Shown: positions 1-9,092 of the stretch, in pieces | How the letters are laid out: every line of letters begins with the position of its first letter | Position numbering within the stretch: position 1 is the stretch's first letter | DNA from: NBLH01 sp050296515 | GTDB lineage: Bacteria; Bacteroidota; Bacteroidia; Bacteroidales; NBLH01 | Reading direction: 5' to 3' | Length of the DNA: 64,000 nt | NCBI GenBank assembly: GCA_050296515.1 | Contig: JBNKRJ010000012.1 | Span: 1-64,000 of the forward strand | Translations under genes and position numbers: made by a program | Notes under the pieces: generated by a model | What the model was told of the DNA's origin: nothing | Seen by the model: the letters and a program-made list of their open reading frames with translations, nothing else | Databases searched by the model: none

Positions 1-23
1 CAATCGCAAATTAATTTTCTTCA

Positions 24-97
24 TTTACCCCAGCCCTAAAGGGAGTGAAGAAAATCAATTTGCTCCCTTTAGGGCTGGGGTAAACAAATTGATTTTC
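24..97. repeat. Compound palindrome, REP-like
   Basis: Two interleaved perfect inverted repeats. Arm A (24-45) and its exact reverse complement (63-84) are 22 nt each, with the core CCCCAGCCCTAAAGGGAG. Arm B (50-62, GAAAATCAATTTG) lies in the loop of A and is exactly complementary to 85-97. The order A-B-A'-B' means that either the A stem or the B stem, or a pseudoknot-like combination, could form. The element lies downstream of the minus-strand acylase gene. It could be a terminator or a copy of a dispersed palindromic family; only one copy is in this window. Confidence 0.75.
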
Positions 98-155
98 AGA
101 ACGGAGCCTCAATTTGGTGTAAACTATCTAATAAACAAAATTACTTTAAAACAAA

Positions 156-180
156 CTTTGACAAACAAACCTGTCAAAAG
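156..180 (-). terminator. Possible terminator of the acylase gene
   Basis: A short hairpin, CTTTGACA at 156-163 and TGTCAAAG-like at 172-180, sits just after the stop codon of the minus-strand acylase gene. The stem is only 7-8 bp and AT-rich, so this is a weak call. Confidence 0.35.
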
Positions 181-191
181 TACTAAATTAT

Positions 192-2597
192 TTACTCAGG
201 CAACAGCGTCAACCTGAATTTCGAATCCTTCTCCACTTTCAAAATGTCAAAATAATCTGAGTGATATTCATTTCTTAAATACATTTCAGTTTGGTCGCAA
301 TAATAAGGGCTTGATGGAATTCCACTTATACCAGTTGGAATAATAGTTAAAGACTCATCCCAGTTTTCAGTGGAATAAATGTGCCTGTGTGAAGACCCAT
401 GATTTACCTCAAATAAATTATTAAGATCATAAGCATATGGAGAGACTGTATGATAACTCCCTCCTACCGGATAAGGACCTCGGTTTAGATTAAACCCCAT
501 GTCTAAAATATCAACTTTCCCTAATGGATGTTTTAAGGTTAAGGTGTGCATAAGCCCCCATTGCCAATTCTCAGGTTTCGCACCATACTTAAGGTTTAAT
601 GAATCAAGAGCATCCTTAAAGCTTTTATGAACAATCATTTCAAAATCTTCCTTCTTTTCTTTTGTACTCACATTATCCCACCAATCAGATTCTGGCTTAC
701 TCCAAAGGTTTTTAACAAGGTTTCTTACAAGTATTTTATCCAAAATAAATTTCTGATACATGTCTTCACCTAATTCATCATAAACAGTATTCCTAACCAG
801 ACAAACATAAAAATATTCAAAAATTGAAGCCCCTACACTTTCAGTTGTATATATACCATCCCAGTCTTTAAATACATTCACCGCTTTTTCCTGCCATTTA
901 TCCAAATCTTTCATAGTAGAAATATTATTCACAATTTGCTCCTGCATATCCTCTACCATTTTTGATTTATGATCGCGAAGCATGGCTTTAAAATCATTGA
1001 TTGAAAGTTTATCCTTTTCCTCAAGCATTTCCCGAATTCGATTTAATCGATATGGTAAATCGTACCAAGCACTAACGTAGTATGGATAAGACGGGGGTGT
1101 TGTTTTACAATTTGCAGAGGACACATAGCCTCTTTCCGGATTATATTCGTAGGGCAAAGAATCAAAAGGGACAAATCCTTGCCAGTCAAACTCAGTTGTA
1201 TCTCCTGGAAAGACATTCCAGGGTTTACCTTTTCTTATTGGGATATTGCCAGCTGCAAACAACCCTATATTTCCTTTTATGTCAGCATATACAATATTCT
1301 GGTTCAGAGAGTTAAATGACCTAAGTGCATCTTTAAAATCGTCCCAGTTTTTTGCCCTGTTTAGTAAATAAACAGACCGTAATTCACTGCTATACTCATT
1401 TCCTGTCCACCTTACTGAAATAACCTCATCCTTAATTCCTTTAAAACCTGAAATTACCGGACCGCGATGAGTAAAACGATTCGTTTTATAAATGGTGTCA
1501 CCTTCACTAGTAAATATTGTTTCCTTTCTAACCTCCATATTTTTCCATTCTCCATTCAGCAAGTATTGGTTAGAGTCTTTAGGGTTAATCGTTTCCCGAT
1601 AAAAGTCCATATCATCCACATACATCATAGTCATTCCCCAGGCAATATTTTCATTGTGCCCGTCAATTATAAATGGTGCGCCTGGAAGAACCAAACCCGT
1701 TACATTTAGTTTGCCCTCAACATACTGATGCATTTGATACCAAATACCAGGAGCAAATAACCCAACATGCATATCATTTGCCAATAAAGGTAATCCGGTT
1801 GTGCTCTTCTTGCCAGATACAGCCCAGTTATTACTGCCTTCAAAAATATTTATACCTAAATCTGCTAATTTTTCATTAACTGAAAGCAATTCGTTCCTGA
1901 GACTAAGTTCTGAACTATCAAGAAGCTCCTGCTCAAAAGTATAGCTTTTATGATTTGACATATCTGGAATTGCCTGGTAAAATTTTGAAGAATCAACCAC
2001 ACTTCTTAATTCATGAAGAAAAATCTCTGGTTTCCATGATGCCGTTAAGTCCCAAGCCATATATCCAATAAGATTTACACTATGTTCAGCTTTCCATGGC
2101 TCTGGCTCATAGCCAAGAATTGTAAATTCAGGAGGCAGTTCATCTTTATGGGTATCAATATATTGATTTACTCCATCGGCAAAAGCTTCCAACGCTTCAA
2201 TAATATTTTTATCTGTATTTTTAAGAATAATTTTTGTTTTATCTGGTATACGCAATGCCCTTAAAAGTAGATCTGATTTTTCCAAATCCTTACCAAAAAT
2301 CTCGGACAGCCGCCCCATTGTAACCCTGCGCAATAAATCCATTTGCCAAAGTCGGTCCTGGGCAAGCACATAACCTGTGGCTCGGTACAAATCCTCCTCA
2401 TTTTGTGCAATAATGTGAGGAATTGCATGTGCATCACGTCTGACAACTACCTTTTCTTTTAAATTTTTCAGGTTTATTTCACCATTGTAATCAGTAATAC
2501 CTTTATTTGAAATGTGGTTTAAGAAAATATATCCACCAATAATAGCTATAACAATTAATAAAAGAATTGTAACCAGGATTTTTTTAAAGAGTTTCAT
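192..2597 (-). CDS. Penicillin acylase family (S45) amidohydrolase
   Basis: An Ntn-hydrolase of the penicillin/acyl-homoserine-lactone acylase family, which hydrolyses amide bonds of acylated small molecules. The N-terminal hydrophobic stretch (about residues 7-26) is a membrane anchor or signal. The alpha-subunit signature with RDAHAIPHI and GYVLAQDRLWQMDLLRR lies at residues 53-91. The motif GSNNW places the autoproteolytic nucleophile at Ser255, where the chain would be cut into alpha and beta subunits. The 801-aa length is normal for the family. It is transcribed alone on the minus strand. The substrate (penicillin, AHL, peptide or other N-acyl compound) cannot be told from the sequence. 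Confidence 0.9.
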   Translation of the reverse strand: MKLFKKILVTILLLIVIAIIGGYIFLNHISNKGITDYNGEINLKNLKEKVVVRRDAHAIPHIIAQNEEDLYRATGYVLAQDRLWQMDLLRRVTMGRLSEIFGKDLEKSDLLLRALRIPDKTKIILKNTDKNIIEALEAFADGVNQYIDTHKDELPPEFTILGYEPEPWKAEHSVNLIGYMAWDLTASWKPEIFLHELRSVVDSSKFYQAIPDMSNHKSYTFEQELLDSSELSLRNELLSVNEKLADLGINIFEGSNNWAVSGKKSTTGLPLLANDMHVGLFAPGIWYQMHQYVEGKLNVTGLVLPGAPFIIDGHNENIAWGMTMMYVDDMDFYRETINPKDSNQYLLNGEWKNMEVRKETIFTSEGDTIYKTNRFTHRGPVISGFKGIKDEVISVRWTGNEYSSELRSVYLLNRAKNWDDFKDALRSFNSLNQNIVYADIKGNIGLFAAGNIPIRKGKPWNVFPGDTTEFDWQGFVPFDSLPYEYNPERGYVSSANCKTTPPSYPYYVSAWYDLPYRLNRIREMLEEKDKLSINDFKAMLRDHKSKMVEDMQEQIVNNISTMKDLDKWQEKAVNVFKDWDGIYTTESVGASIFEYFYVCLVRNTVYDELGEDMYQKFILDKILVRNLVKNLWSKPESDWWDNVSTKEKKEDFEMIVHKSFKDALDSLNLKYGAKPENWQWGLMHTLTLKHPLGKVDILDMGFNLNRGPYPVGGSYHTVSPYAYDLNNLFEVNHGSSHRHIYSTENWDESLTIIPTGISGIPSSPYYCDQTEMYLRNEYHSDYFDILKVEKDSKFRLTLLPE

Positions 2598-2728
2598 CTT
2601 AATGATTTAAGTTAGTATTGATTTGGCTAAGGCTTAAAATTATAAATTTTTTGAGATTAATAAAACTGAAGTTTTTCTTAACTGGAAGTGTCTCCTAAAA
2701 ACAGAGTTTTCAAGGGAATCCCAGCTTA

Positions 2729-4021
2729 TTAATCATCAAGTGAATAAAAGATATTTTCCAACTCCGGTTTTGGTTCGTGCTTGTGAAACATGTGTTTATT
2801 CCAAAAATCAAGAAAATACAAGTAACTGGCAAACAGTAAAATAGTCAAATGAATATTAAACAAGAAAAAAGATACTGAAGACACCAGGGCCAACAAAAAC
2901 AGATAGGTAAGAAAACCCAGTGCCTCTTCAGCAAAATTGTTTTTAAATCTAATCAAATAGAGTTTTTTTCTATGCCTGGTTTCAAAATCTAAACAATAAC
3001 CACTTATTACAAAAAAGCAAATAAACAGGTAAAGCACAAAAAATGGGGAAATAACATTATCTTCATCTTCAAGAGCTAAAAATGTATTCAACAATATCAA
3101 CGGTCCGCTCATTCGTCCATAAATTGTTTCATGAACATCGTTTAATTCATAATCGCCAATAACTATTATTCGGTTATTGGTGAGTTTTTTAAATGCAGAA
3201 TCAGGCAAAAATTCAAAATCACCCAAATTAATGATATCGTACTTATATTCACTACTTTCTGATAAATCATAAGACCAGATTTTATAATCTACAATAAAAG
3301 AATTAAGAACGAATTTCTTTCCAACCCTAAAAAAATAATCCCCAACTTTCATCTTTTTTTGATGCAAATCTTCGTACATCCTTAGCGGAATTGATTTCAA
3401 TGAATCTGTTTGTATAAGTTTGAACTTAATAAACTTATCTACATTATAAGTTTCATAACCAGAAACGGCCCTTTTCGTATGTAAAACAGTATTCGAATCT
3501 TTCTTCTCGGCACTGGGAGTATAAGAAACAATGTAGTTTTCTAATTGATTGAACTCATGTTGTAATTCTTCATCATTTTCGGAAGGATCAATAAAATTAA
3601 TATCACACAAAAGATATTTGTGATTAACTGGCTCTTTATTGATTCTACTCAAGAATTTTGCTAATTTGCTCCTGTCAGTTATTGCCTGATTTCCAAGAGG
3701 AAATCCCTCTTCGTCAAACTTGTCAATAAGCTGCTTTTCCCATGCTACATTTACAAATAAAAATCGTTTTCTATCGGGCTTGTCTTGCTTGCGAGCCGTA
3801 AGCTTTTTAATTATTGAAGTGGCCTGAACAAGATACAACTCATCCTCGTATATAAAAGGAAGATTAAGCAGATAAATTGAAATTGCAGTTAAAAAGAAAG
3901 AATGCAGGATTAAAAAAAATACCAGCATTCTAAATTTTACTTTTTTACCAAATATAATTTTCTTTTCGGGATGAAATAAAACACTTATCCGCTTTAAAAA
4001 AGTCTGATTGATTTTTAACAA
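2729..4021 (-). CDS. CHASE2-like sensory-domain membrane protein
   Basis: A 430-aa membrane protein with one N-terminal helix (about residues 32-55), a large extracytoplasmic region, and about three helices near the C-terminus (from about residue 325). The end of the external region reads RIIVIGDYELNDVHET followed by GRMSGPLILLNTFLAL, which fits the closing strand and helix of CHASE2 domains (IGdf..D.h.T..g.mpG..i.AN). No kinase, cyclase or other output domain follows, unlike most CHASE2 proteins. The start lies 31 bp downstream of the stop of the FecR-like gene at 4053-4865, so the two are probably co-transcribed. A sensory or scaffolding role is inference; the ligand is unknown. Confidence 0.6.
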   Translation of the reverse strand: MLKINQTFLKRISVLFHPEKKIIFGKKVKFRMLVFFLILHSFFLTAISIYLLNLPFIYEDELYLVQATSIIKKLTARKQDKPDRKRFLFVNVAWEKQLIDKFDEEGFPLGNQAITDRSKLAKFLSRINKEPVNHKYLLCDINFIDPSENDEELQHEFNQLENYIVSYTPSAEKKDSNTVLHTKRAVSGYETYNVDKFIKFKLIQTDSLKSIPLRMYEDLHQKKMKVGDYFFRVGKKFVLNSFIVDYKIWSYDLSESSEYKYDIINLGDFEFLPDSAFKKLTNNRIIVIGDYELNDVHETIYGRMSGPLILLNTFLALEDEDNVISPFFVLYLFICFFVISGYCLDFETRHRKKLYLIRFKNNFAEEALGFLTYLFLLALVSSVSFFLFNIHLTILLFASYLYFLDFWNKHMFHKHEPKPELENIFYSLDD

Positions 4022-4052
4022 CTTAATTTAAATTTACCCGAAATATAGTAAA

Positions 4053-4865
4053 TTATTCCATGTTTTTGGTAATTATCTCATTTACAAATTTGTCAAGCAT
4101 ATATAAATGCGTATTGCCATAAAAATCGCCAAAATATTCCATTAAGAACTTTTTCATTTGGGGTTTTGTGTATTCTTTCTTTTTATAAACCCCAATAATG
4201 GTCTTGAATTCATCCGAAAGTGCAGCTTTATCAATAAAATTAACATCAAGGCGAGTAATTTTCTCTTCTGAATCCAGGCTTTCACTTTCTTGTTTATAAA
4301 AGTCTACATGGAAAAGTTTTACCTCGCCATAAGCTTTTACCCCCAAAGTATTTCTTGATAACTGCAACTTATAATCTTCCGTAACCAGTTCTTTATCAAC
4401 CTGTTGCCCTTTATTCTCATACTTTGCAACTACTTTTTGGTTTGCAAACCTGCTTTTATTCAGCTGAACATCAAGGTTGTTACCAATAACAGTAAATTCA
4501 TCTTCGCCCAGAAAAGCTTTTAAATCATTGATAGGTGCATTTGTAATAATGCCACGGGTACTAAACTGCACTTTATTGCTTGCAACCAGGGCACTTTTAA
4601 CAAATGCTGTAAATTCAAAATCATTTTCCTTGTCCTTTTCTGGATATTCTAACTTAAACCTGCCTCTTGTATCACTAATTACAAGTGCCATAGAGCTTTT
4701 ATCCATAAATTTCAGTTCATCTGTAGCTAAAATAGCATCTCCTTGTGCAAGATGTTTCCCTGTTCGCTGATTTACAATATCTCCCTTTACCTTTATAATG
4801 TAATAATTTTCAGTTTGATATGTGCCTAAAAGTAAAACCGATAAAAGTATAGTAAACAGTTTCAT
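4053..4865 (-). CDS. Secreted FecR-like/uncharacterised protein
   Basis: A 270-aa protein with a short signal peptide (residues 1-15) and no membrane helix after it. Residues 25-75 read as a beta-rich segment (VKGDIVNQRTGKHLAQGD, then a D-x-L and a GRFKL strand), the layout seen in FecR-type periplasmic domains: a glycine-rich start, a GD turn, and a final strand. The rest is not recognised. It lies upstream of, and likely in one operon with, the CHASE2-like gene; FecR-like and CHASE2 proteins are known as neighbours in other bacteria, which supports the pairing. The FecR assignment is tentative. Confidence 0.5.
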   Translation of the reverse strand: MKLFTILLSVLLLGTYQTENYYIIKVKGDIVNQRTGKHLAQGDAILATDELKFMDKSSMALVISDTRGRFKLEYPEKDKENDFEFTAFVKSALVASNKVQFSTRGIITNAPINDLKAFLGEDEFTVIGNNLDVQLNKSRFANQKVVAKYENKGQQVDKELVTEDYKLQLSRNTLGVKAYGEVKLFHVDFYKQESESLDSEEKITRLDVNFIDKAALSDEFKTIIGVYKKKEYTKPQMKKFLMEYFGDFYGNTHLYMLDKFVNEIITKNME

Positions 4866-4892
4866 GTTCTTAATATTTTAGTTGTACTACTT

Positions 4893-4900
4893 CAAATTTA
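4893..4900 (-). promoter_or_regulatory. -7 element for the FecR-like/CHASE2-like operon
   Basis: On the minus strand this reads TAAATTTG, a full match to the Bacteroidota -7 consensus TAnnTTTG, about 28 bp before the start codon. No clear TTTG was found at the -33 position. Confidence 0.4.
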
Positions 4901-5030
4901 CGAATTTTGAAATTAGGTTTAGACGAATTTTGAGTGAATTACTTAAAAAATGCTCATCTAATTAATTAAACGAGCACGCTTAGAACTGAAGTATGTATTA
5001 AATATCAATACTTTGTTAAATAACTTTAAT

Positions 5031-5465
5031 TTATTTAGCTTTTTCAAAACGTTTACAAATAATTTCCATCAAAAGTGGTTTAAGAGTGCTTAATGAGTCT
5101 TCGTCTTTTGAAATGTAAGCAGTAGCGCCTTCTTTAAGCAGATCCTTCTTTACCTTATCACTTTCCTGCCCTGAAACAACTACCACATCTACAGATGGAT
5201 CATGCTCTTTGATATCATGAAGAAGTTTAGTACCTGTATCAGTATTTAATTCATCATCCATAATATAGTAATCTAACAAAACGATATCAGGTTCAGAACT
5301 CAACTCATAGCCGGCTTCTTTAGCACTATAAAATGTCTGGTAATTTATTCTTAGCTTCTTTTCACTCAATTCTTCATTTATAGTATCAAGTAAATTTGCA
5401 AGAATTTCAATAAAGACAAAATCATCTTCGATGATAAATACTTTTATTTCTTTGAAATCAGGCAT
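5031..5465 (-). CDS. Stand-alone response regulator receiver
   Basis: A single-domain CheY-like receiver of 144 aa with no output domain. The acidic pair is Asp14/Asp15, the phospho-acceptor is Asp65 (in VLLDYY), the switch Ser is Ser98 (VVVSG), and the conserved lysine is Lys120 (YISK). An insertion of about ten residues around ELSEKK lengthens the alpha1-beta2 region. No histidine kinase lies next to it; the closest membrane sensor-like gene is the CHASE2-like gene two genes away on the same strand. A minus-strand -7 box lies 30 bp upstream, so it is likely its own unit. Partner unknown. Confidence 0.85.
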   Translation of the reverse strand: MPDFKEIKVFIIEDDFVFIEILANLLDTINEELSEKKLRINYQTFYSAKEAGYELSSEPDIVLLDYYIMDDELNTDTGTKLLHDIKEHDPSVDVVVVSGQESDKVKKDLLKEGATAYISKDEDSLSTLKPLLMEIICKRFEKAK

Positions 5466-5495
5466 TTCAATTTGTTTTGAATGGTTTAGCTCTTA

Positions 5496-5503
5496 CAAAT
5501 TTA
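5496..5503 (-). promoter_or_regulatory. -7 element for the receiver gene
   Basis: Minus-strand TAAATTTG, matching TAnnTTTG, 31 bp upstream of the receiver start codon. No convincing -33 box. Confidence 0.4.
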
Positions 5504-5545
5504 TCAAAAATTACACCAAGCCAGTAAAATATCAATAATAAATTG

Positions 5546-6613
5546 TTATGTTTTTCTACAGTTTTTTATAAACTCTCTATCTGCTTTTTTGGGATCATTT
5601 ATAACATCGTAGAACTCATCCAGATACTTTATGGTAGCATCTTTAGTTTTATCGCTTAACCATTCGCAGTTTTTATACAAATTATAAACTTCTTTTTTCT
5701 TCTCGTTAAAGAGTTTAATTACGGGTTCGTATTCTTCCATAGAACGCAAATATCCTCTAAAAGTTCTTTGTCTAACAGATGTAATATCTAGTTTTTCAGA
5801 GGGTTTTGCATAAACAGAATTGACAATTCCCGACCAATCAAAATCATAAGGAACTGCTAAAGGAACATTATCGTTCTCCTTAAAAAAAAGCTTAATATTA
5901 TGCCCCACATCAACTGACCAGTCTGTATTAGCAATCATGTACTGAAAAACAGCAAGTTTGGTCATTTGTTCCCTATTTACATTTTCCTGATGGAATCTTT
6001 TAAAATTTAAAACTTTTCCCCCTAACCTGCTAGTTAACTGACTGGTCTCTTCAATAAAAAAGCCCATCATTTTCAAAGATTTGTTTGGTTTAAGACTGTC
6101 TATCAGTTCAATATCAACAAGTCTGGTTCTGTATGAAACCTCATCGAAAAGTTGATATGTTTTATATATCAGGTATTCCAAAATTACATACTCCTGAAAT
6201 TTTCCCTGGTTTTTCCGACAAGGAACTACTAGTTTTAATCGATATTGCCCCTTAAATAGCTCATCATTTGTCCTATTTTTTTTTGACACCTTTATTCTTA
6301 AGGGAGGCATGTTGCAATTATTAGGGTTTCTCCGAAAGTTTCCTCTTGTTTTAACTTTTAAAGTTAACTCATTTTGATTTCCATTCCCAGACTTATAACG
6401 AATGAATGTTTTATGATATTTCCGTTCATCCCCAACATCTCTAAGCATCGCCTTACTATCGGCAAACAACTGAAAATGAATCACTTCATCTCCTTCAAAC
6501 AAAGTACTATGCTCGTAGTTCCTCTCCTTTTTTTCCTTTGTTTCCTGCGCTTTTAATTGATAAAGTGCTGAAAAGAAAGCAATAAATGCTATTAAAAAAA
6601 TTGTTTTTTTCAT
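5546..6613 (-). CDS. Secreted CotH-kinase-like protein
   Basis: A 355-aa exported protein with a signal peptide (residues 1-22, ending LKAQ). Several segments follow the CotH protein-kinase-like order: LKVKTRGNFRR with PPLRIKV, then YRLKLVVPCR, a helix EYVILEYLIYKTYQLFDEVSYRTRLVDIELID, then GFFIEE, ANTDWSVDVGHNIKLF and VPYDFDWSGIV. In CotH proteins the ND and DxD-like motifs bind nucleotide-metal; here NTDW and YDFDWSG are the likely counterparts. CotH itself phosphorylates a spore coat protein; the target here is unknown. The gene is monocistronic. The family link is by motif order only. Confidence 0.5.
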   Translation of the reverse strand: MKKTIFLIAFIAFFSALYQLKAQETKEKKERNYEHSTLFEGDEVIHFQLFADSKAMLRDVGDERKYHKTFIRYKSGNGNQNELTLKVKTRGNFRRNPNNCNMPPLRIKVSKKNRTNDELFKGQYRLKLVVPCRKNQGKFQEYVILEYLIYKTYQLFDEVSYRTRLVDIELIDSLKPNKSLKMMGFFIEETSQLTSRLGGKVLNFKRFHQENVNREQMTKLAVFQYMIANTDWSVDVGHNIKLFFKENDNVPLAVPYDFDWSGIVNSVYAKPSEKLDITSVRQRTFRGYLRSMEEYEPVIKLFNEKKKEVYNLYKNCEWLSDKTKDATIKYLDEFYDVINDPKKADREFIKNCRKT

Positions 6614-6755
6614 AGTTACCAGAGTTTGTTGAATACCAATTGGTCAATGAATTACAGGTTATTACAATAATTAAATTACTATTTTCTTCTTCCTGAAAAA
6701 TATAGTAATTTATAATGGCACACAAGAAATTTTGGTAAACAAATTGTATCTTTTA

Positions 6756-7547
6756 TCAAAAATCTATGAAGCCAAGCAGCTTAAGGCTAAATATGGTAAG
6801 AAAAATAATTAGCATATATCGCACAAACTGTGCCCCCCATTTAATTGCCAAATTGGCCGCTAAAAGCCCTCCTGCTAAATTCCCAAGCCCTGTAACAAAA
6901 CCTATCACATACTCAACTTGATCATTTGCAGCAAATACAAAAAAAACAAACGGAGTATAAATTAAAACCACAAAAATTTTGATGGCTGCTGCTTTCACCA
7001 AATCATATCCTGAAATCCAAACAAATGCAGCAATCAGAAAAACACCAACCCCAATATGAATAAACCCACCGTAAATTCCCAAAACAAAATAACCAATTAG
7101 ATTCCAAACAGTTATCTTCTTTGTACTACCAACTTCTTTGCCTTTAATCCATCTTTCTGAATTGTAAAAAAGTAAAAAAAGCATGAATAACAGTGCTAAT
7201 CCAATCGCTTTTTCAAATATACTAATGTCAATATTTACGGCAATTTCGGCACCCAAGATAGAGCCTAATGTGACGGGAATGGAAATATATATTCCTTTTA
7301 TCAAATCCAGTTGTCCTGATTTATAAAACTTTATTGAAGTGGCCAAGGCCTGCATAATTACACCCAATCTAACTGTTCCACTAGCCACGTTCATAGGCAT
7401 TCCTAAAATTGAGAAAAGAAAATAGTTAATAGCCGTACCTGAACCGGCAAAAGTATTAATAAAGCCTGCTAGAAATCCGGCAAGAAATACAATACTGAGT
7501 ATTTGCCAGGAATATATTTCGTACTGAGACAGAAACTCGGTTATCAT
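6756..7547 (-). CDS. TauE/SafE family permease
   Basis: A membrane protein of about 263 aa with eight likely helices in two halves, as expected for the TauE/SafE (DUF81) sulfite/organosulfonate exporter family. Family features are the glycine-rich first-helix motif (FLAGFLAGFINTFAGSGTA) and its echo in the second half. I place the start at the ATG at 7547; an upstream ATG at 7649 would add 34 mostly polar residues that do not fit the family. It is divergent from the gene pair at 7719. The substrate, often an inorganic sulfur species or an organic anion, cannot be told. Confidence 0.85.
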   Translation of the reverse strand: MITEFLSQYEIYSWQILSIVFLAGFLAGFINTFAGSGTAINYFLFSILGMPMNVASGTVRLGVIMQALATSIKFYKSGQLDLIKGIYISIPVTLGSILGAEIAVNIDISIFEKAIGLALLFMLFLLFYNSERWIKGKEVGSTKKITVWNLIGYFVLGIYGGFIHIGVGVFLIAAFVWISGYDLVKAAAIKIFVVLIYTPFVFFVFAANDQVEYVIGFVTGLGNLAGGLLAANLAIKWGAQFVRYMLIIFLTIFSLKLLGFIDF

Positions 7548-7660
7548 AAAAGCTAAAATACATTTGTTTATTGGAAATTGGAAATCTGGGTATTTGAAAT
7601 TGATGGTTTCTAAAGAAAATTTAAAAAATAAAATAATGTAGATACTCACCTGGTCACTAC

Positions 7661-7691
7661 TTGTATTTTTTACACTTATTCCTTAACTTTA
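7661..7691 (+). promoter_or_regulatory. Bacteroidota-type promoter of the 82-aa/FIST-like pair
   Basis: TTG at 7661-7663, a 20-bp spacer, then TAACTTTA at 7684-7691 (one mismatch to TAnnTTTG). It is 28 bp upstream of the ATG at 7719. Confidence 0.55.
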
Positions 7692-7718
7692 ATATAGTAA
7701 TCTACTAATTTAAAACAA

Positions 7719-7967
7719 ATGAAAGTTCCAAATTCAAATCACCCAAAATGGCTTGCCCTTGTTGAGGGGGAAATTAAACCAGATATTGAATTTCTGGGGA
7801 CAAAAATTCTTTTAAATAAGATTTTTGCTGATTATAAAACCAAGCCTAATCATGAATTAGCGAGTAAAAGTATAAATGAGCTAATTCATCTTTTCGAAAT
7901 GAATATCAAAATCCCTAAAGTTCAGAATGACTTAATTAAAATCTTTGGAAAGGAGGTGTCGCTATGA
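7719..7967 (+). CDS. Uncharacterised 82-aa protein
   Basis: A small soluble protein with no signal peptide or membrane helix and no cysteine. It looks mostly helical (LGTKILLNKIFADYK, then SINELIHLFEMNI). I do not recognise the family. It has its own promoter, and its stop codon overlaps the start of the next gene (ATGA at 7964-7967), preceded by a strong Shine-Dalgarno AAAGGAGG at 7948-7955, unusual in this window. The tight coupling implies that the two products work together. Confidence 0.8.
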   Translation: MKVPNSNHPKWLALVEGEIKPDIEFLGTKILLNKIFADYKTKPNHELASKSINELIHLFEMNIKIPKVQNDLIKIFGKEVSL

Positions 7968-8956
7968 TGAATCAAATGTTAAAAAAGGACCAGGTTGTCG
8001 ATTTAATTAAGGATGGCAAGAAACTGATACTTGCCGGGTGCGAAACCTTGCTTTCTCAATTACCTCCAGGTGATTGGATCGGTGGGTCAATACCTTATTT
8101 TATGGGGCCTAAAGGTGGCGAATCAACCAATGAAAGTATTTTTGTTACACAACTTCCAGATTACGTTATAGGCTCAACTGTAAGAAAATACAATGATGAA
8201 AACATTCATAGTATTTATAATGATGCCCCTCAAAACGGATTAAGTATTATTATTATCCCGGCTTCGAGTCCAACACATTTAACTTTTGCCTTAAACTCTA
8301 CGAATTATAAAGGGTTTGCCACCAAACCGCTAATTGGCTGGATATCAGGCGTTCATCTTAACAAACTATCTGTTTTAAAACCAAAGGTTTTTTATGGACC
8401 TCATATGGAAGCGAGCGAGAACGGAGCTGTAGTCTTTAATATTGAATTGCCCGAAAATAAGGTCGCAGATATACAAATAATTAACATTTTCAACCAAGGA
8501 AATGGTGATACCATCACATTCCCTGCAGATGGATTTAGTGCGAAAGAGGCTTTAATAAATGGTGAAAAAGTGAATTTTGCAGATTATATAGAGAAAAACA
8601 GTATTGATACTAAACTTCCATTGGTAAATGATGCTTATGGTGATTCAATAAACATTAGTTTTCAGGGAATAGATGAGAAGGAAAGAATTGTAAACTTTTA
8701 TGCACCTGTATTTACAGGAACTAAATATAAAATAGCATCACCTGTTGAAAATTACACAGGTAATTTTGTTCAAAATATTCCGAAATCAGATCCGGGTGAT
8801 GATGTGTTTTTTACATGTAACTGTATCCTGAACTATTTGTATGCAGATTTAGAAGGGAAAAAGACAGCAGATTTTACTGGCCCAATTACATTTGGTGAAA
8901 TTGCGTACCAGCTTCTTAATCAAACCTTTGTGTTTGCTACAATAAAAGAAGTGTAA
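7964..8956 (+). CDS. Uncharacterised protein with FIST-C-like end
   Basis: A 330-aa soluble protein with no signal peptide. The last 45 residues (FFTCNCILNYLYADLEG, then GPITFGEIAYQLLNQTFVFATI) follow the pattern that closes FIST C domains: a Cys-rich strand, a GEI motif and a final N-x-T strand. FIST domains are small-ligand sensors in signalling proteins. The N-terminal part (GCETLLSQLPPGDWIGGSIPYFMGP) also resembles the opening of FIST N. No kinase or cyclase output is attached, so it may sense a ligand and pass the signal to the coupled 82-aa protein; this is inference. Start could be the ATG at 7964 or 7967. Confidence 0.7.
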   Translation: MMNQMLKKDQVVDLIKDGKKLILAGCETLLSQLPPGDWIGGSIPYFMGPKGGESTNESIFVTQLPDYVIGSTVRKYNDENIHSIYNDAPQNGLSIIIIPASSPTHLTFALNSTNYKGFATKPLIGWISGVHLNKLSVLKPKVFYGPHMEASENGAVVFNIELPENKVADIQIINIFNQGNGDTITFPADGFSAKEALINGEKVNFADYIEKNSIDTKLPLVNDAYGDSINISFQGIDEKERIVNFYAPVFTGTKYKIASPVENYTGNFVQNIPKSDPGDDVFFTCNCILNYLYADLEGKKTADFTGPITFGEIAYQLLNQTFVFATIKEV

Positions 8957-9021
8957 TAAATGGTTATACCATAAAAATACTCGGAGTCAAAAAAGCAATG
9001 GGTTTTCAAATAGGTACTAAG

Positions 9022-9053
9022 AAGCCCACAACTTTAGACAAAGTTGTGGGCTT
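9022..9053. terminator. Bidirectional terminator hairpin
   Basis: Perfect 14-bp stem: AAGCCCACAACTTT at 9022-9035 and AAAGTTGTGGGCTT at 9040-9053, loop AGAC. It lies between the convergent FIST-like gene and the DUF4091-type gene, and both flanks have short A/T tracts, so it can serve both. Confidence 0.85.
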
Positions 9054-9092
9054 TAACTCCAAAAGTAAACTAAAATATATGGTATTATCTAT

